From positions 18,712 to 82,711 of the forward strand of contig JALOAC010000010.1 of the NCBI GenBank assembly GCA_023228985.1: DNA of 64,000 nt. The letters are read 5' to 3'. Below the pieces are notes generated by a model, which did no database searches, was not told the DNA's origin, and saw only the letters and a program-made list of their open reading frames with translations. This DNA comes from Thiopseudomonas sp. GTDB taxonomy: Bacteria > Pseudomonadota > Gammaproteobacteria > Pseudomonadales > Pseudomonadaceae. How positions within the stretch are numbered: position 1 is the first letter of the stretch; every line of letters starts with the position of its first letter. A program made the translations under genes and the position numbers. Positions 33,987 through 43,490 of the stretch are shown here, piece after piece.

Positions 33987-35314
33987 GCTAATGCCTCCAC
34001 TGCCTGTACGAACATGTCACCGCGCTGTTCGAAATTTTTAAACATGTCCCAGCTGGCACAGGCGGGCGCAAGCAAAACGCTATCACCGACTTGCGCCACT
34101 TTAGCCGCTTGCGCTACTGCCTGTTCAATGCTGCTAACAGGCTCGATTTGCACGCCTGTAGCACTCAATGCGTGTGCAATCCGTTGCGCATCTTGCCCCA
34201 GCACAATGACGCCACGGCAATGCGCAGCAACCGCTACTGCCAACTCACTAAAATCCGCACCCTTGCCATCACCGCCGGCAATCAAGACTAGCTTGTGTTC
34301 TGGCTGAGCTAACCCTTCGATGGCAGCTAAGGTTGCGCCAATGTTGGTGGCTTTAGAGTCGTTGTACCACTGCACGCCCTGCTTTTGCGCCACCCACTGA
34401 CAACGGTGCGCCAAGCCTGGGAAGGTGCGCAGTGCTTGCAGCATGGCTGCCATCGGCAAGCCAGCCGCCTGACCCAGTGCCAGTGCCGCCAATGCATTGC
34501 TGTAATTATGTGTGCCACGTATTTTTAACTCGGATACTGCCAGTAACTGCGTATCACCCTGAGCCAAATACAGCTCATTGTTTAAACGGCGCAAACCGAA
34601 CTGCCCTGGCGCTGGCTCAGCCAAACCAAAGCTCAGCGTCGACTCGGGCAACTGTAACGGCTGCGCGGCTGTATCATCACGATTAATCACTGCCGTTTTT
34701 GCCTGCGCATACACCTGCAACTTAACCTCGGTGTAATGAGTTAAATCACGGTAGCGATCCAGATGATCCGCGCTGATGTTCAAACATACCGCCACATCAG
34801 CCTGTAGATGGCTAATAGTTTCTAACTGAAAACTGGACAGCTCCAACACATACAGCTCAACTTCATCGCTGAGCAAATCCAGTATCGGCGTGCCAATATT
34901 GCCACCCACCGCAACTTGCATACCGGCTGCCTGCGCCATTTCACCCACTAGGGTTGTTACCGTACTTTTAGCGTTCGAGCCAGTAATGGCAATCACTGGT
35001 GCTTGCGCGTGCTGTAAGAACAAATCCACATCACCGGATAACTGAGCGCCTTGCGCCAGTGCGACCTGAAGTTCAGGCTGGGCCAAAGCTAAACCCGGGC
35101 TGACGTAGAGTGTTTGTGCTTGCGCCAATAAGGGCGTCGCCAGTGAGCCGCAGTGCAGCTCAACCTGTGGGAACTCAGTTTGCAACACAGCCAACTCTGG
35201 CGGCTGTGCGCGGGTATCTACAGCAGCCACAGGCAAGCCCTGGCGCGTTAAAAAACGCACCAGAGAGAGTCCTGTTTTTCCAAGGCCGACGACGACCTGT
35301 AGCTGCTTATTCAT
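33983..35314 (-). CDS. murD: UDP-N-acetylmuramoylalanine--D-glutamate ligase
   Basis: The 443-residue Mur ligase adds D-Glu to UDP-MurNAc-L-Ala. The N-terminal Rossmann-like domain begins VVVGLGKTGLSLVRFL; the ATP loop is ITGSNAKSTVTTLVGEMA; the middle domain has LSSFQLETI and NISADHLDRY; the C-terminal domain has WYNDSKATNIGAT and LIAGGDGKGADFSEL. It lies between mraY (9 bp upstream) and ftsW. Confidence 0.98.
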   Translation of the reverse strand: MNKQLQVVVGLGKTGLSLVRFLTRQGLPVAAVDTRAQPPELAVLQTEFPQVELHCGSLATPLLAQAQTLYVSPGLALAQPELQVALAQGAQLSGDVDLFLQHAQAPVIAITGSNAKSTVTTLVGEMAQAAGMQVAVGGNIGTPILDLLSDEVELYVLELSSFQLETISHLQADVAVCLNISADHLDRYRDLTHYTEVKLQVYAQAKTAVINRDDTAAQPLQLPESTLSFGLAEPAPGQFGLRRLNNELYLAQGDTQLLAVSELKIRGTHNYSNALAALALGQAAGLPMAAMLQALRTFPGLAHRCQWVAQKQGVQWYNDSKATNIGATLAAIEGLAQPEHKLVLIAGGDGKGADFSELAVAVAAHCRGVIVLGQDAQRIAHALSATGVQIEPVSSIEQAVAQAAKVAQVGDSVLLAPACASWDMFKNFEQRGDMFVQAVEALA

Positions 35315-35323
35315 TTTTATGTC

Positions 35324-36406
35324 TTACCTCAGTTTCAAGGTGGCTAAACCAATCAACACCAGCACCACGGTGACAATCCAAAACCGTACAATCACACGCG
35401 GCTCGGGCCAGCCCTGTAACTCAAAATGGTGATGAATAGGCGCCATGCGAAACACGCGTTTACCGCGCAACTTAAACGAAGCCACTTGGATCACCACCGA
35501 CAGGGTTTCCACGACAAACACGCCGCCCATAATGAACAGCACGATTTCCTGACGCACCATCACCGCTACTAAACCCAAAGCCGCGCCTAGCGCCAACGCA
35601 CCCACATCACCCATAAATACCTGCGCGGGATAGGTGTTAAACCATAAGAAGCCCAAACCTGCACCCACTAAAGCACCGCAAAAAACAATCAGTTCACCCA
35701 CGCCCGGGATATAGGGAATAAACAAATAATTAGCAAAGGTGACGTGACCAGACAAATAAGCAAAGACGCCCAACGCACCGCCCACTAACACCGTGGGCAA
35801 AATTGCCAACCCATCTAAACCATCAGTTAGGTTGACCGCATTACTGGAGCCGACAATCACAAAGTAGGTCAGCACGACAAAACCAATACCCAGTTGCAGA
35901 CTGACGCCCTTTAAAAACGGGAAAATCAATGCTGTTTCTGCAGGTAACTCAGCCATGCTGTACAGCGTGATAGCCGCACCCAAACCAAACACTGACTGCC
36001 AAAAATATTTCCACCGCCCGGGCAAGCCACGCGAATCTTTCTCAATCACCTTGCGGTAATCATCTACCCAACCAACCGCGCCAAACAGCAAGGTGGTAAC
36101 CAAGACAATCCACACATAGCGGTTACTCAAATCACCCCATAGCAAGGTACTGATGGCAATACAGGCCAAAATCAGTGCACCGCCCATAGTGGGTGTACCC
36201 GACTTGGACAAATGACTCTGCGGACCATCGGTACGCACCGACTGGCCAATTTGCAAACTGCGCAGCGTGCGAATCATCCAAGGCCCCAGCCACAGCGACA
36301 TCACCAGTGCGGTTAAAATGCCCAGAATCCCGCGCAAAGTCAGGTACTGGAACACCGCAAAGCCTTTATGGTATTGCTGTAAATATTCAGCAATGAGTAA
36401 CAACAT
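35324..36406 (-). CDS. mraY: Phospho-MurNAc-pentapeptide transferase
   Basis: The 360-residue polytopic enzyme moves phospho-MurNAc-pentapeptide to undecaprenyl phosphate, making lipid I. The conserved cytoplasmic loops are visible: GTPTMGGALILACI, WVDDYRKVIEKDSRGLPGRWKY (the paired Asp residues), NAVNLTDGLDGLAI and FNTYPAQVFMGDVGALALG, and FRMAPIHHHFELQGWPEP with its three histidines. The start shares one base with the murF stop. Confidence 0.98.
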   Translation of the reverse strand: MLLLIAEYLQQYHKGFAVFQYLTLRGILGILTALVMSLWLGPWMIRTLRSLQIGQSVRTDGPQSHLSKSGTPTMGGALILACIAISTLLWGDLSNRYVWIVLVTTLLFGAVGWVDDYRKVIEKDSRGLPGRWKYFWQSVFGLGAAITLYSMAELPAETALIFPFLKGVSLQLGIGFVVLTYFVIVGSSNAVNLTDGLDGLAILPTVLVGGALGVFAYLSGHVTFANYLFIPYIPGVGELIVFCGALVGAGLGFLWFNTYPAQVFMGDVGALALGAALGLVAVMVRQEIVLFIMGGVFVVETLSVVIQVASFKLRGKRVFRMAPIHHHFELQGWPEPRVIVRFWIVTVVLVLIGLATLKLR

Positions 36407-37782
36407 CAGTACCCACCTTCTTTTGTATTTATTAGTGCAGCAACCACGTTTTCCATGGCAGCACTGCGAGAGCCCTTAACTAAATAGCTAGCCAAAGCCG
36501 GCGTTTTAGCAGATAGGAAAGCCAACAACTCCTGCTGGCTGGAAAAATGTTTTGCTTCGCCTTTAAAAGCGTTCACAGCTTGTTGAATATGCTGACCTAC
36601 ACCATAAAGCGCATCCGCTTTACCCTGGGCATACACACCTAGCTGTCGATGCTCTTGCTCAGCCCACTCGCCCAACTCACCCATATCACCTAACAACAAA
36701 ATGCGCTCACCCGGCATTTCTGCCAGCACATCCATTGCCGCGCGCATGGACGCAGGGTTGGCGTTATAACTATCATCAATGACATAGCTGTCATCACTCA
36801 GCACATGCACCATGCAACGACCAGCTACCGGCTGCATCTGCGCCAAACCTTGGGCAATCGTTGGTAAATCACAACCCAGAGTAATTGCCGCGGCACCAGC
36901 GGCCAAAGCGTTACTGACGTTATGTTCACCGGGCACAGTTAACTGCACTGACACTTCACCAGTAGGCGCACAGAGCACAAAGCTATAACAACCACTGACA
37001 TGCTGGGTTAAGTCTTTGGCGTACACATCTGCCTGACTGTCTTCTTTAGCAAAGCTCAGCACACGACCCGCACTACTGCGCGCGGCCCACTGCGTAAAGG
37101 CGGCATCATCTTTGTTTAAAATGGCTGTTGCACTGGCATCCAAACCGTCTAGGATTTCACCTTTAGCCTTAATAATTTGCTCAGGCCCGCCGAACTCACC
37201 GGCATGCGCCATGCCAGCGTTATTGATGAGCACTACCTGTGGCTGAGCCAATGCGCGGGTATAAGCAATCTCGCCCAAGCGTGATGCACCCAGCTCAATC
37301 ACTGCCCACTGATGTTGCGGTGCTAATTCCAGCAAGGTCATAGGTACGCCTAAGTCATTGTTTAAATTACCGCGCGTCGCTAATACAGCCGCTTCACCCA
37401 CAGCGACACGACCGATACTGGCGAGCATTTCTTTAACTGTGGTTTTACCGCTGGATCCTGTCAGCGCAAGCAACTTGCCCTTAAAGGCTTGGCGATTAAG
37501 TGCGCCAAGCTGCCCCAAAGCCAAGCGCGTATCGGCGACTATTAGCTGGGGTAAATCACTGTCTTCTTGCCAGGTGTCAACCACTGCCGCAACAGCACCG
37601 GCCTGTTCAGCAGCAGCTAAGTATTCATGACCATCAAAATTCTCACCTTGCAAAGCGACAAATAAATCGCCGGCTTGCAGGGTGCGCGTATCGGTGTGCA
37701 CGCGTTGAACCTGCACATCTGCGCCCAACAAGTCCGCCGCCAAAGGGGCTTGTAATTCGGTCAGTGACCACGGCTTAAACAT
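36406..37782 (-). CDS. murF: UDP-MurNAc-tripeptide--D-alanyl-D-alanine ligase
   Basis: The 458-residue Mur ligase adds D-Ala-D-Ala (from DdlB) to the tripeptide precursor. It shows VHTDTRTLQAGDLFVAL in the UDP-binding domain, ALTGSSGKTTVKEMLA (ATP loop), RGNLNNDLGVPMTLL, and VIDDSYNANPASMRAAM with the dipeptide-binding region. It overlaps murE by 8 bp. Confidence 0.98.
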   Translation of the reverse strand: MFKPWSLTELQAPLAADLLGADVQVQRVHTDTRTLQAGDLFVALQGENFDGHEYLAAAEQAGAVAAVVDTWQEDSDLPQLIVADTRLALGQLGALNRQAFKGKLLALTGSSGKTTVKEMLASIGRVAVGEAAVLATRGNLNNDLGVPMTLLELAPQHQWAVIELGASRLGEIAYTRALAQPQVVLINNAGMAHAGEFGGPEQIIKAKGEILDGLDASATAILNKDDAAFTQWAARSSAGRVLSFAKEDSQADVYAKDLTQHVSGCYSFVLCAPTGEVSVQLTVPGEHNVSNALAAGAAAITLGCDLPTIAQGLAQMQPVAGRCMVHVLSDDSYVIDDSYNANPASMRAAMDVLAEMPGERILLLGDMGELGEWAEQEHRQLGVYAQGKADALYGVGQHIQQAVNAFKGEAKHFSSQQELLAFLSAKTPALASYLVKGSRSAAMENVVAALINTKEGGY

Positions 37783-39244
37783 CGGTCACCTCCTTGGCTT
37801 GTAACGCGTGCTGCGCCTGTTCTAGATCGGAGAAGTGCGTGCGCACGCCGTTAATTTCTTGATAGTCCTCATGGCCTTTGCCGGCAAGCACCACCACATC
37901 GCCCGGTTGAGCTTCGCTAATCGCATAGGCAATGGCCTGTGCACGCTCAGCTATTTCGCTGACTGCAATTTCGGCAGTTAACCCAGCTAAAATCTCTTGA
38001 CGTATTAGCGCAGCTTCTTCGCTGCGCGGATTATCATCCGTCACCACCAGCACATCGGCGTGAGTCTGCGCCACCTGCGCCATTAAGGGTCGCTTGCCTT
38101 TATCACGATCACCGCCACAACCAAACACCACCCACAAGCGTCCGCCTTGCGCCACGTGCGGACGAATGGCGGTTAACACTTGCTGTAATGCATCAGGGGT
38201 ATGCGCATAATCCACGACAACCAGCGGCTGACCTTCATGGGCTAGCGCCTGCATACGGCCGGCTGGGGCGCGCAGCTTTGGAATCACAGATAAAATCTCA
38301 CCCATGGCATAACCCATGGAGGACAGCGTAGCCACCACCGCCAATAAATTGCTGAGGTTAAAACGGCCCAGCAATGAACTGCGTAACCAAGCCTCACCCT
38401 GAGTGGTCACCACATAGGCTTGAATGCCATCCACGCCAAACGTAAATTGGCTGCAATGCACATGCGCGTCAGTGCGCTCAATACTGTAAGTTTTCAGTCC
38501 CTGCTTGGCATATTGCTGCGCCAGCTCTGCACCAAACGCATCATCTATATTAAGTACGCGGGCGCGTAAATTAGGCCAGGCAAATAACTGTGCTTTCGCT
38601 TGTGCATAGGCTTGCATACTGCCGTGATAGTCAAGGTGGTCGCGGGTTAAATTGGTCAGTACCGCAATATCCATATCCACAGCCGCTAAACGTTGTTGCT
38701 GCAAACCATGGGACGACACTTCCATAGCCACCGCATCAGCACCGGCAAGCTGGATATCAGCCAAAGCAGCTTGCAGTTGAATAGGATCAGGCGTGGTGTG
38801 TACACCTACTTTTAATGCGCCTAAAAAACCATTACCCAGCGTACCAATCACCGCACACTTTTCACCCAAAGCATCTAAAGCCTGCGCCAGTAAGTGACTG
38901 ACAGTGGTTTTACCATTGGTGCCCGTCACTCCAATCATGCTCAAAGCACGGCTAGGCTCACCATAAAAACGGCCAGCAATAGCCGACAACTGACCTTGCA
39001 GACCCTGCATTGGCAACAATAACGCTGCACTGTCTTGCATATCCGGTGCGCCTTCAGCCTCATAGGCCACAGCTGCTGCACCACGGGCGATAGCATCGGT
39101 GATATACAAGCGTCCATCAGCCTGCGCTCCCGGCACGGCCAAAAACAAATCTCCGGGCTTGACCTGCCTGCTATCTAAGGTCAATTCACGAATAAGCACA
39201 CTGCTCGATGCTTGTGGTAGCAACTGGTTTAATGGCATTGGCAT
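37775..39244 (-). CDS. murE: UDP-MurNAc-tripeptide synthetase (meso-diaminopimelate-adding)
   Basis: The 489-residue Mur ligase adds the third stem residue. The ATP loop is GVTGTNGKTTVSHLLAQ; the C-terminal domain has the DDNPRSEE box, which marks use of meso-diaminopimelate rather than lysine. The UDP-MurNAc part shows LTLDSRQVKPGDLFLAVPG. Start may be Met1 or Met3. It shares one base with the ftsI stop and overlaps murF by 8 bp. Confidence 0.98.
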   Translation of the reverse strand: MPMPLNQLLPQASSSVLIRELTLDSRQVKPGDLFLAVPGAQADGRLYITDAIARGAAAVAYEAEGAPDMQDSAALLLPMQGLQGQLSAIAGRFYGEPSRALSMIGVTGTNGKTTVSHLLAQALDALGEKCAVIGTLGNGFLGALKVGVHTTPDPIQLQAALADIQLAGADAVAMEVSSHGLQQQRLAAVDMDIAVLTNLTRDHLDYHGSMQAYAQAKAQLFAWPNLRARVLNIDDAFGAELAQQYAKQGLKTYSIERTDAHVHCSQFTFGVDGIQAYVVTTQGEAWLRSSLLGRFNLSNLLAVVATLSSMGYAMGEILSVIPKLRAPAGRMQALAHEGQPLVVVDYAHTPDALQQVLTAIRPHVAQGGRLWVVFGCGGDRDKGKRPLMAQVAQTHADVLVVTDDNPRSEEAALIRQEILAGLTAEIAVSEIAERAQAIAYAISEAQPGDVVVLAGKGHEDYQEINGVRTHFSDLEQAQHALQAKEVTDV

Positions 39245-40962
39245 TAGCTGCGCCCTCCGCGAACACTCTGGCCTTGCTTAACTACTTGCTGCGCAAGGTT
39301 ATCCGGCCGCACATTAAGCAAACGTAAAGAACCCGCCATCACACGGCTAAATACAGGAGCTGCAACAACGCCACCATAAAACCCGCCTTCACGTGGTTCA
39401 TCAATCACTACAGCTACCGCAATGCGTGGCTCACTCACTGGACCGACACCGGCAAATAAAGAACGGTAACTATCCTTGGTGTAACCACCACTGGCTGCTT
39501 GTTTTTTGGCAGTACCGCTTTTTCCTGCCACATGGTAGCCAGGTACACGTGCGCGCACGCCACCGCCGCCTTCGTCTTCCACTACGGAGCGCAACATTTC
39601 CATCACTGTGTGACTAATGTCAGGCTCGATAATGGGAATCGAAGGACCTTGTTTTTCTTGCTGTAAAAATGTCAGCTGGCTGCTTTGACCGTTATTACCC
39701 AAGATGGCATAAGCATGCGCTAGCTGCACGGCGGTAATAGAAAAACCATAGCCATAGGACATGGCTGCAATTTCTGCCGAGCCCCAACGTCTGTAAGCAG
39801 GGAAGTAACCTAGGCTTTCGCCCGGAAAACCCAGCCCCGTATCCGTGCTGAAGCCCACCTGCTGCATCATGGTATAAATAGGCTCAGCGCCTATATCCAA
39901 AGCAATTTTACTGACCCCCACGTTGCTGGATTTTTTCAGCACGTTCGTCAGATCCAGCACACCGCCTCGCGATACATCACGAATTGTGTAGCGACCTACT
40001 TTCATCACTCCATTACCCACATCCACAGTGGACTGCGGCTGCCAGCGACCCGTACCTAATGCGGCTGCAATAGTGAAGGGTTTTACTGTTGAACCCGGCT
40101 CAAACACATCCACCAGCGCACGGTTACGAATAGCTTCCGCGCTGTAGGTACTGCGGTTATTAGGGTTGTAGGTTGGGTGATTAACTAAGGCTAATATTTC
40201 ACCGGTTTTAACGTCTAAGATCACCAGCGAGCCAGCCTTAGCTTTAAACTCCTGCAGTGCATTGCGCAGCTCTCGATGAGCCAAATATTGCAAACGCAAG
40301 TCAATGGATAACGCCAAGGACTGACCCGGCTTAGCATTTTGTAAGACCTGTACATCGCGAATCACATCACCGCGTAAATTTTTCAATACCTGACGCTTAC
40401 CTGGCACTCCTGCCAACCACTCGTTATAGGCTAGCTCTAATCCTTCACGGCCTTGCTCATCAATATCGGTGATGCCAACCAAATGAGCCGTTACTTCACC
40501 AGCTGGGTAGTAACGACGAAAATCTTCACGCACCTTAACGCCCGGAATACCCAAATCTTGCGCTGCCTGCCCACGCTCAGGTGTCATGGAGCGCTCTAAG
40601 TACATAAACTCACGCTGGGCATTTTTCTCAATCCGCTCGGCAAGGTTCTTTTCACTTTCGCCCAGCACTTTAGCCAGCTCAGACCAGCGCGGTTTTTGAT
40701 TAATCAGCACCTTGGGGTTGGCCCACAGAGTAACTACCGGCGTACTCACGGCTAAGGGTTCACCGTTGCGATCTGTAATGGTGCCGCGATGAGCGGAGAT
40801 CGGTATGTTGCGCACACTGCGCGCATCACCCTGTTCAGATAAAAACTCGTGCTGATAAATGTGTAAGTGAACAATACGCGCAGAGGCAATGCTCGCTAAA
40901 AGAAACAAGCCCAGCAAAATAAAGTGATACCGTTTGAACGCAAATCCTCTAAGCAGCTTCAT
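39244..40962 (-). CDS. ftsI: Septal transpeptidase FtsI (PBP3)
   Basis: The 572-residue class B penicillin-binding protein has a short cytoplasmic tail, a membrane helix at about 14-30, a pedestal domain with RGTITDRNGEPLAVS, and the transpeptidase domain: catalytic Ser in FEPGSTVKPFT near 292, SSN in KKSSNVGVSKIA near 344 and KSGTAKK near 482. It cross-links septal peptidoglycan with FtsW and is the target of aztreonam-like beta-lactams in pseudomonads. It overlaps ftsL by 4 bp. Confidence 0.98.
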   Translation of the reverse strand: MKLLRGFAFKRYHFILLGLFLLASIASARIVHLHIYQHEFLSEQGDARSVRNIPISAHRGTITDRNGEPLAVSTPVVTLWANPKVLINQKPRWSELAKVLGESEKNLAERIEKNAQREFMYLERSMTPERGQAAQDLGIPGVKVREDFRRYYPAGEVTAHLVGITDIDEQGREGLELAYNEWLAGVPGKRQVLKNLRGDVIRDVQVLQNAKPGQSLALSIDLRLQYLAHRELRNALQEFKAKAGSLVILDVKTGEILALVNHPTYNPNNRSTYSAEAIRNRALVDVFEPGSTVKPFTIAAALGTGRWQPQSTVDVGNGVMKVGRYTIRDVSRGGVLDLTNVLKKSSNVGVSKIALDIGAEPIYTMMQQVGFSTDTGLGFPGESLGYFPAYRRWGSAEIAAMSYGYGFSITAVQLAHAYAILGNNGQSSQLTFLQQEKQGPSIPIIEPDISHTVMEMLRSVVEDEGGGGVRARVPGYHVAGKSGTAKKQAASGGYTKDSYRSLFAGVGPVSEPRIAVAVVIDEPREGGFYGGVVAAPVFSRVMAGSLRLLNVRPDNLAQQVVKQGQSVRGGRS

Positions 40963-41252
40963 GGTGTCACCACCCGTACTGCTGCAGGTTCAGGAATCAG
41001 CATACCCAAGTGTTCAACGGCCAAGCTTTCAATGCGGTTGTGTGCAGTCCAAGTACTGTGCTCCAGCACCAAACGGCCCCAATCGGCCTGCAATTTGTCG
41101 CGCTTACTCATTTCCACAAACAAAGAGTTGAGCATCTGCCGACTTTCATTAGCAGCGTAGGCCACCAGCACCGCGGTTGATACCACTGCAATAAACAGCA
41201 CCAGCACGCCAATAGCGGCCAATGATGTGTGACGGTATAAAGGCATTTTCAT
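40959..41252 (-). CDS. ftsL: Cell division protein FtsL
   Basis: The 97-residue bitopic protein has a membrane helix at about residues 12-34 followed by a periplasmic coiled coil (NESRQMLNSLFVEMSKRDKL) and the short terminal segment HNRIESLAVEHLGM conserved in FtsL. With FtsB and FtsQ it activates FtsWI. It overlaps rsmH and ftsI by 4 bp on each side. Confidence 0.95.
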   Translation of the reverse strand: MKMPLYRHTSLAAIGVLVLFIAVVSTAVLVAYAANESRQMLNSLFVEMSKRDKLQADWGRLVLEHSTWTAHNRIESLAVEHLGMLIPEPAAVRVVTP

Positions 41253-42190
41253 CGCAATTTCTCCGCTACACGCATTACCGCACTACGTGATCGTGGATTG
41301 GCGCGCACTTCAGCGTCACTTGCATAGCTTGGTTTGCCCAGTAATCGCAGCTGCGGATCAAACTTTTCTGGCATAACCGGCAAATGTCTTGGCAAGTTAT
41401 CTGGCTCACCTTTAACAAGGCGTCGCATAAAATTTTTAACAATACGGTCTTCCAGCGAATGGAAACTAATGACAACTAAGCGCCCGCCTACTGCCAAACT
41501 ATCCACGGCTGCTTGCAACCCCTGCTCCAAATCACCTAGCTCGTTATTGACCTGAATGCGCAACGCCTGAAAGGTGCGCGTTGCTGGATGCTTGCCTTTT
41601 TCCCAAGCAGGATTGGCCACGCTAAGCACTTCGGCTAAATCTGCGGTGTGAGTAAAGGGTTTTTCTGCACGACGCTTAACTACCGCGCCAGCCATGCGCT
41701 TAGCAAAACGCTCTTCGCCATACTCTTTAAATGCACGGGTAATTTCTTCTACGCTAGCCGCCGCAATCCACTGTGCAGCACTTAAGCCTCGGCTCGGATC
41801 CATGCGCATATCCAAAGGGCCATCCTGGCTAAAACTAAAACCACGTTCAGCGTCATCAAGTTGCGGCGAAGAAACTCCTAAGTCTAACAAGATGCCATCA
41901 ACCCGACCTTTTAACCCGCGCTCAGCCAGTTCTTCACTCATCTGCGCAAAACTGCGCTGCACAATGGCAAAGCGTGCATCCTGCTGCGTTAACTCAGTAC
42001 CTGAAGCGATAGCCTGCGGATCTTTATCAAATCCTAATAAACAGCCTCCAGTTGCGAGCTGCTGTAAGATAAGTTTGCTATGCCCACCACGGCCAAAAGT
42101 GCCGTCCACATAGCAGCCATCCGGCTGCACATTCAGTGCGCCGACAGCTTCATTTAGCAGGACGGTGGTATGGCTATATGCACTATTCAT
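41249..42190 (-). CDS. rsmH: 16S rRNA (cytosine-1402-N4)-methyltransferase
   Basis: The 313-residue SAM-dependent enzyme (formerly MraW) methylates C1402 in the ribosomal P site. It opens HTTVLLNEAVGALN and shows DGTFGRGGHSKLILQQL (SAM motif), GILLDLGVSSPQLDDAERGFSF and FHSLEDRIVKNFMR. It follows mraZ by 2 bp, the invariant first gene pair of the dcw cluster. Confidence 0.98.
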   Translation of the reverse strand: MNSAYSHTTVLLNEAVGALNVQPDGCYVDGTFGRGGHSKLILQQLATGGCLLGFDKDPQAIASGTELTQQDARFAIVQRSFAQMSEELAERGLKGRVDGILLDLGVSSPQLDDAERGFSFSQDGPLDMRMDPSRGLSAAQWIAAASVEEITRAFKEYGEERFAKRMAGAVVKRRAEKPFTHTADLAEVLSVANPAWEKGKHPATRTFQALRIQVNNELGDLEQGLQAAVDSLAVGGRLVVISFHSLEDRIVKNFMRRLVKGEPDNLPRHLPVMPEKFDPQLRLLGKPSYASDAEVRANPRSRSAVMRVAEKLR

Positions 42191-42192
42191 GA

Positions 42193-42648
42193 CTACAAAA
42201 CCAAGTTCATTAAGTCATCAGGCAAGTAATCTGGCTCTCGGATAGCTGCCAAATCGCTCTCTAGCAACTCATTCCATGTATCTTCATCCCAAAGCTGAAA
42301 TTTATGCAGCAGACCCACTAGGATCACCCGCTTATCCAGCTTGGCGTGTTCGCGTAGTCGCGTCGGTATTAACAAACGACCGTTACCGTCCAACTCCAAG
42401 TCCACCGCGCTACCTATCAGCAAGCGGTTTAATCGGCGTGTTTCAGGACGCAACGACGGCATACGACTCAACTCTTGTTCAATTCTTTCCCACTCGTTCA
42501 AAGGGTAGATACACAGGCAAGGATCAGCGAGATCAATGGTAATCACCAATTGACCTTCACTACGCTCATCAAGCTCATCACGATACCGACTCGGCATCGC
42601 GAGGCGCCCTTTGGCGTCCAAATTGACCGCGCTAGTTCCTCGAAACAC
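42193..42648 (-). CDS. mraZ: Transcriptional regulator MraZ
   Basis: The chosen GTG start at 42648 gives 151 residues with the canonical beginning (M)FRGTSAVNLDAKGRLAMPSRY, and has AAGGG six bases upstream. A longer frame to 42735 would run across the operator boxes and promoter, so it is rejected. MraZ has two AbrB-like SpoVT domains, each with a DAKGRLAMP or DGNGRLLIP motif (near residues 10 and 86). It binds the repeats before its own gene and represses the dcw promoter. Confidence 0.96.
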   Translation of the reverse strand: MFRGTSAVNLDAKGRLAMPSRYRDELDERSEGQLVITIDLADPCLCIYPLNEWERIEQELSRMPSLRPETRRLNRLLIGSAVDLELDGNGRLLIPTRLREHAKLDKRVILVGLLHKFQLWDEDTWNELLESDLAAIREPDYLPDDLMNLVL

Positions 42649-42688
42649 TGTTTTACCCTTAGGCTGTAGTGACAAACTTGGAGAAAAA

Positions 42689-42713
42689 CCCACTTTTTCC
42701 CACTTTGCGCCAC
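42689..42713 (-). promoter_or_regulatory. MraZ operator: three 10-bp-spaced boxes
   Basis: On the minus strand GTGGC, GTGGG and GTGGG begin exactly 10 bp apart, each followed by a 5-bp spacer. This is the known MraZ box pattern and lies between the promoter and the mraZ start, about at the transcription start. Confidence 0.9.
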
Positions 42714-42721
42714 TTCCGCAC

Positions 42722-42751
42722 ACTATAAGAATCAAACGGGTAGAGCGTCAA
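42722..42751 (-). promoter_or_regulatory. Promoter of the dcw cluster (Pmra)
   Basis: Minus-strand TTGACG (42746-42751) and TATAGT (42722-42727) are 18 bp apart and lie immediately upstream of the MraZ boxes. The remaining bases up to rnpB (42752-42945) hold no gene that I can see. Confidence 0.8.
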
Positions 42752-42945
42752 GTTAAAACGGGTGAAAAACCCTTAACTGACGGTAACTTAGCGATTTTTA
42801 TTCGAGGCTTGCTGAATGCGAACTAGCACTCATTTTGCTAAGCTGTTGCAGTTCAACACACTAGCATCGCAAGTTAATGTGAATTATGAAGAGAGGGTGT
42901 TTTTAACGTATAAGTCAGGGCGACTCATGTTAAGAAAAGATAAAA

Positions 42946-43301
42946 GCAGAGTCAGTCGATAAGCCGGGTTCTGTCGTGAACAGTCATTCCTCTAGGACAG
43001 CCGTCACCGACTGCCTCAAGCAACCTACCCGAATCCAGCACGGGCCACGCCGATGGATTCCTATTTGGTCTTGCTCCCAGCGGGGTTTACCTAGCCACGG
43101 ACTGTTACCAGCCGTGCGGTGCGCTCTTACCGCACCTTTTCACCCTTACCGGCACTTGCGTGCTTAGGCGGTATTTTCTGTGGCACTTTCCGTAGACTCG
43201 CGTCTCCCAGGCGTTACCTGGCGCTTTGCCCTATGGAGCCCGGACTTTCCTCCCTTCCTTTATCAAAGATAAAGAAACAGCGACTGTTTGACTGACTCTG
43301 C
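42946..43301 (-). ncRNA. rnpB: RNase P RNA (M1 RNA)
   Basis: The roughly 356-nt RNA is the catalytic subunit that trims tRNA 5' ends. Read on the minus strand it contains the universally conserved GAGGAAAGTCCGGGC near the 5' end and ACAGAACCCGGCTTA near the 3' end, which pair to form the P4 core, along with a typical type A layout. The termini GCAGAGTCAGTC and GACTGACTCTGC pair with each other (P1), which sets the ends. It is followed by a T-rich stretch. It lies upstream of mraZ on the same strand, as in Pseudomonas. Confidence 0.95.
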
Positions 43302-43490
43302 TGCGCAAGGGTACGATTCCTTTGCTTTTTGCGCAACCTTTATCCATAACAAGCACCTATAATTATAAATACGCATAAATCCTTCAAAAACAAACCACGC
43401 TACATCCTCAGCAAAGTTTTATTGCCCCTGATTTTCACCTGCACAGTAGCTGGTTTTAATAATGTTTTTTGCGCTCGGAGACCCTAACCC

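Noticed and set aside
42649..42735. N-terminal extension of MraZ to the ATG at 42735
   Set aside because: It would cross the MraZ boxes and the -10 element; the GTG at 42648 gives the standard 151-residue protein with a ribosome-binding site.
43302..43490. Defined rnpB promoter
   Set aside because: The region has A/T-rich parts but I found no -35/-10 pair at convincing spacing from the RNA 5' end.
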